Origin: Neolecta irregularis DAH-3
Lineage: Eukaryota; Ascomycota; Neolectomycetes; Neolectales; Neolectaceae
Assembly (NCBI GenBank): GCA_001929475.1
Contig: LXFE01000793.1
Span: 1-11,984, forward strand
Direction of reading: 5' to 3'
DNA: 11,984 nucleotides
Below are positions 9,172 to 11,984 of the stretch, piece by piece. A model generated the notes under the pieces. The model saw only the letters and a list, made by a program, of their open reading frames with translations. It made no database searches and was not told where the DNA came from. Position 1 is the stretch's first letter, and each line of letters opens with the position of its first letter. A program made the translations under genes and the position numbers.

Positions 9172-9181
9172 ATATGCATAT
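9172..9181. repeat. Palindrome ATATGCATAT, copy 2 (PUF/RPC2 intergenic)
   Basis: Perfect 10-bp palindrome identical to the one at 8442-8451, six bases to the right of the inverted repeat and 114 bp before the RPC2 start codon. Confidence 0.35.
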
Positions 9182-9189
9182 TACAGGGG

Positions 9190-9237
9190 TTACATATTTT
9201 GCTTATCCCCGTTTTCCGACATGATATCAAGAGACAT
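9190..9237 (-). other. Candidate upstream ORF (15 codons) in the PUF 5' leader
   Basis: Minus-strand ATG at 9237 starts MSLDIMSENGDKQNM and a stop. Right at its end lies an intron-like segment (9193-9147, 47 nt, donor GTAACC, end TTTGACCAG). Splicing it gives only a dozen more codons before another stop, so it does not join the PUF frame as I read it. It could be a uORF with a 5' UTR intron, or chance. Confidence 0.2.
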
Positions 9238-9295
9238 ACAATGATTAGTTACTTTGTGACGAGTATAAGGATTTAGCGGTTGAGGCGACCACATC

Positions 9296-11984
9296 ATGAC
9301 CGACGACTTTCAACCGTTATTGCAGTCTATCTACAAGGGAAAAGGTCTCACGGATCCCATATCCAAAATCGAGGCAAGAGTATTAATATCAATACTAATA
9401 ACAGGATAAATGGCATCTTTTGCCTGCTTTTTTAAAAGTCAAAGGTCTAGTGAAGCAACATTTAGATTCGTTCAACTATTTCGTCGACTTTGACCTCTTG
9501 AAGATTCTCCGGGCAAACGAAAAAGTGACAAGCGATGTTGAGCCGTGGTTTTACTTAAAGTACGAGATTCATATCGTGGCTTACATAGATATGTAAACAT
9601 CTACGTTGAGAAACCGGAACGAAATGATCAGGACGCGATTAAAGCGCCGTTGACACCACATGAATGCCGGCTGCGCGATATGAATTACTCGGGATGGATT
9701 AAAGTGGATATAGAATATACGCGGGGAAAATCTATTGTTAAAAGGCGGGGAGTCAAAATTGGCCGGTTGCCGATTATGCTCCGGAGCAACAAGTGCGTGC
9801 TTGCCGGGAAGAATGAAGCGGAAATGGCTGTTTTGCAGGAATGTCCACTAGATCCTGGAGGCTATTTTGTGGTCAAGGGGACGGAAAAGGTGATTCTGGT
9901 GCAAGAACAGCTGAGCAAAAACCGAATCATCGTCGAAGCGGACGCTAAAAAGGGACTGGTACAAGCATCAGTAACAAGGTTGTCTTTTTGAAAACGCAAT
10001 CTAACAGCAGCTCGACGCACGAACGTAAATCGAAAACCTACGTTCTCACGAAAAAAAAGAAGATCTATTTAAAGCACAATTCAATCTCCGAGGACGTTCC
10101 AATAGTGTTGGTGCTCAAGGCAATGGGTCTACAGTCGGACCAAGAGATATACGCGCTAGTCTGCGGACACGATGCAGAGCACCAAGACAATTTCGCAGTG
10201 AATATAGAAGAATGCGCGAAAATCGGGGTATACACTCGGCAACAAGCGCTGGAATGGCTGGGTCCACGAACCAAGTCTGCGCGACGACTAATGGGAGGTC
10301 CCCGTCGACCAGCATGCGAGGATGCACTGGAGGCGCTGGCGACGGTAGTACTAGCGCACATCGCCGTTCCACACCTAGACTTTCGAGCAAAGGCGGTGTA
10401 TATCGCGATAATGACCCGACGAGTGTTGGCCGCTATGGCGGATCCGAAATTAGTCGACGACCGAGATTACGTGGGCAACAAACGGCTAGAATTGTGCGGC
10501 TATCACGATGCAGCTAACAATTAGAGCGGGACAACTGCTTTCACTGCTATTTGAAGATCTTTTCAAAAAGTTCAACCACGATTTGAAGATCAACATTGAC
10601 AAGGTTTTAAAAAAGCCCAACCGGACCCAAGAGTTTGATGCGTTCAATCAGCTGGTAGTTGGGGGCGACGCGATCAGCCAGGGGATGATTCGGGCAATTT
10701 CGACCGGCAACTGGTCGCTTAAGCGGTTCAAGATGGAGAGGGCCGGTGTTACACATGTGCTGAGCCGACTGAGCTATATCAGCGCACTAGGAATGATGAC
10801 TCGCATTTCGAGTCAATTTGAAAAGACGAGAAAAGTGTCTGGGCCGCGGGCGCTGCAGGTATATTTCCTGCGAGCCTGCTAATTGTAGCCTTCGCAATTC
10901 GGGATGCTGTGTCCCTCTGACACGCCAGAAGGAGAAGCGTGCGGGCTGGTCAAGAATCTCGCGTTGATGACTCATATCACGACGGACGACGACGAAGAGC
11001 CGATCACGAGACTGGCATTTAACTGCGGCGTTGAAGAATTGGGAGTTTTAAGCGGAAACGAGATGCATGCTGCAGGAGCGTGGATAATTTACGTCAACGG
11101 GATGATTCTGGGAGCCACGAAATTCCCAGCGCGGCTCGTTTCCAGTTTCCGGCAATTGCGGCGCACGGGCCATATTTCTGAATTTGTCAGCGTGCACATC
11201 AACCACGCTGACAGTTCTGTGCATATTGCGACTGACGGGGGACGTATTTGCCGGCCGCTGATTATTGTTGAGAATGGCCGGCCGCGAGTCGATGCTTTCG
11301 TCTCGAGGGTATGTGATTGGGAGCGTATCTGATGGCAGCTAGTGAAAGAGGGCACGCTGTCGTTTGACCAAGTTCTTGGCCAAGGGCTTGTTGAATATCT
11401 TGACGTGAACGAGGAGAACGACTGCGAGATCGCGGTATACGAGGGGGATATCGACGAGTCGACGACGCACCTTGAGATTGAGCCGCTTACAATTCTGGGG
11501 GCCGTTGCGGGGCTGATCCCGTACCCGCACCACAACCAGTCGCCGCGGAACACGTATCAATGCGCGATGGGCAAGCAGGCGATCGGGGCGATTGGGTACA
11601 ACCAGCTGCTGCGGATCGACACGCTGCTGTATCTGATGGTGTACCCGCAGCGGCCGCTGGTGACGACCAAGACGATTGGGCTGATTGGGTACGACAAGCT
11701 GCCAGCCGGGCAGAACGCGACCGTGGCGGTGATGAGCTATTCTGGCTACGACATTGAGGACGCGCTTGTGCTGAACAAGGGGGCAGTGGACCGGGGGTTT
11801 GGGCGGTGCCAGGTGATGCGCAAGTACGCCGCGATGATCAAAAAGTATGCGAACGGGACGTACGACCGGCTGGGGGACGCGCCCGTGGAGAACGGGGAGA
11901 GGCCGTGGAAGTACAGCATTCTGGAGGGGGACGGGCTGGCGGGGGTGGGGGAGCGGGTGAGCGCGGGGCAGGTGTTTATCAACA
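9296..11984 (+). CDS. rpc2: RNA polymerase III second-largest subunit RPC2, 3' end outside the window
   Basis: Beta-type subunit of RNA polymerase III, which makes tRNA and 5S rRNA in the nucleus; it forms half of the catalytic cleft. Exons are 9296-9373, 9405-9559, 9589-9978, 10011-10493, 10525-10858, 10889-11308 and 11339-11984. Introns are 31 (GC-AG), 29, 32, 31, 30 and 30 nt. About 835 residues are present of a usual 1,130-1,150; the open frame runs off the end. Pol III-type blocks: [20 protein letters not shown] and SFNYFVDFD near the N-terminus, [92 protein letters not shown] and [32 protein letters not shown] (about 756-767) carries the conserved Glu-Asp beside the active site. Every splice junction restores a conserved block. 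GC at third codon positions climbs sharply toward the 3' end. Confidence 0.97.
9374..9404 (+). other. Probable GC-AG intron (intron 1 of RPC2)
   Basis: A 31-nt intron with donor GCAAGA, branch TACTAATA and acceptor ACAG. It joins DPISKIE directly to DKWHLLPAF, the spacing of the human protein (PVKTVEEKWKLLP). A GT donor six bases downstream (9380) gives a 25-nt intron in the same frame but inserts Ala-Arg and would be the shortest intron here. Confidence 0.55.
9979..10010 (+). other. RPC2 intron 3 with tandem NAGNAG acceptor
   Basis: Donor GTTGTC at 9979; the branch site CTAAC at 10001-10005 runs straight into ag-cag, giving acceptors at 10007 and 10010. Using the second gives [12 protein letters not shown], the exact family spacing; using the first adds one Ser. 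The second is also farther from the branch point, so I prefer it. Confidence 0.55.

Larger units (their letters stand above)
8897..9295. promoter_or_regulatory. Divergent intergenic region between the PUF and RPC2 genes
   Basis: About 400 bp that should contain both promoters and 5' UTRs. It includes a 16-bp inverted repeat (9150-9165), a perfect ATATGCATAT palindrome (9172-9181) and a short minus-strand ORF (9190-9237). Minus-strand frames up to about 9060 stay open but lack an ATG, so part may belong to an unresolved upstream PUF exon. A 71-codon plus-strand open frame (9061-9276) has no ATG start and no recognisable features. Confidence 0.4.

Noticed and set aside
9061-9276. 71-codon plus-strand open frame upstream of RPC2
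   Set aside because: No ATG start and no recognisable features; it ends before the RPC2 ATG and does not splice into its conserved N-terminus.
11089-11553. 154-codon minus-strand open frame opposite RPC2
   Set aside because: It lies antisense to a highly conserved RPC2 stretch in GC-rich DNA, where long shadow frames are expected, and it shows no protein-like motif.
1-11984. tRNA or rRNA genes, transposons, CRISPR arrays, prophage, toxin genes or gene clusters
   Set aside because: I read the intergenic stretches on both strands and found no box A/B pair, no terminal repeats, no transposase-like frames and no direct-repeat arrays. The window is ordinary compact fungal gene space.

Overview
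This is an intron-rich nuclear segment of a fungus, most likely an ascomycete outside the Saccharomyces group. The case rests on gene content: a Byr4/Bfa1-type mitotic-exit GAP subunit, an XRCC4/Lif1-type NHEJ factor, a fungal-style Puf4/Mpt5-like Pumilio protein, and a candidate AF4/FMR2-like elongation-complex scaffold that budding yeast is not known to have. The genes are compact, with 70 to 400 bp between them. I reconstructed 26 introns by matching open frames, splice sites and conserved protein blocks. They are 29-54 nt long, mostly 30-40 nt, and a CTRAY-like branch site usually lies only a few bases before the AG. An early-diverging ascomycete yeast or a member of Taphrinomycotina would fit, but the exact lineage is inference.

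Layout, left to right. The KDEL receptor gene ERD2 (147-970, +, five exons) converges on a Byr4/Bfa1 homologue (1235-2967, -, two exons). Only 72 bp separate the Byr4 start from the divergent XRCC4-like gene (3040-3844, +, four exons). A tandem five-exon gene follows (3950-5784, +). It has a Pro-rich LSPxLP-type motif and a C-terminal block resembling the AF4/FMR2 C-terminal homology domain, as in the ELL-binding protein Ebp1 of fission yeast. It converges on a PUF RNA-binding protein gene (6156-8896, -, nine exons, all eight PUF repeats present). A roughly 400 bp divergent promoter region then leads to RPC2, the second-largest subunit of RNA polymerase III (9296 to beyond the window end, +, seven exons seen).

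The genes do not form a pathway. They are housekeeping and regulatory functions: ER retrieval, mitotic-exit/septation control, DNA end joining, Pol II elongation, mRNA control and Pol III transcription. I see no mobile element, CRISPR array, rRNA or tRNA, and no convincing novel multi-gene system.

The points most worth a second look are: two probable GC-AG introns, short 3n introns whose in-frame stop is often supplied by the branch site itself, a Puf4-type UGUAUAUUA sequence in the likely 3' UTR of the PUF gene, a steep rise in GC3 along RPC2, and the AF4-like gene.
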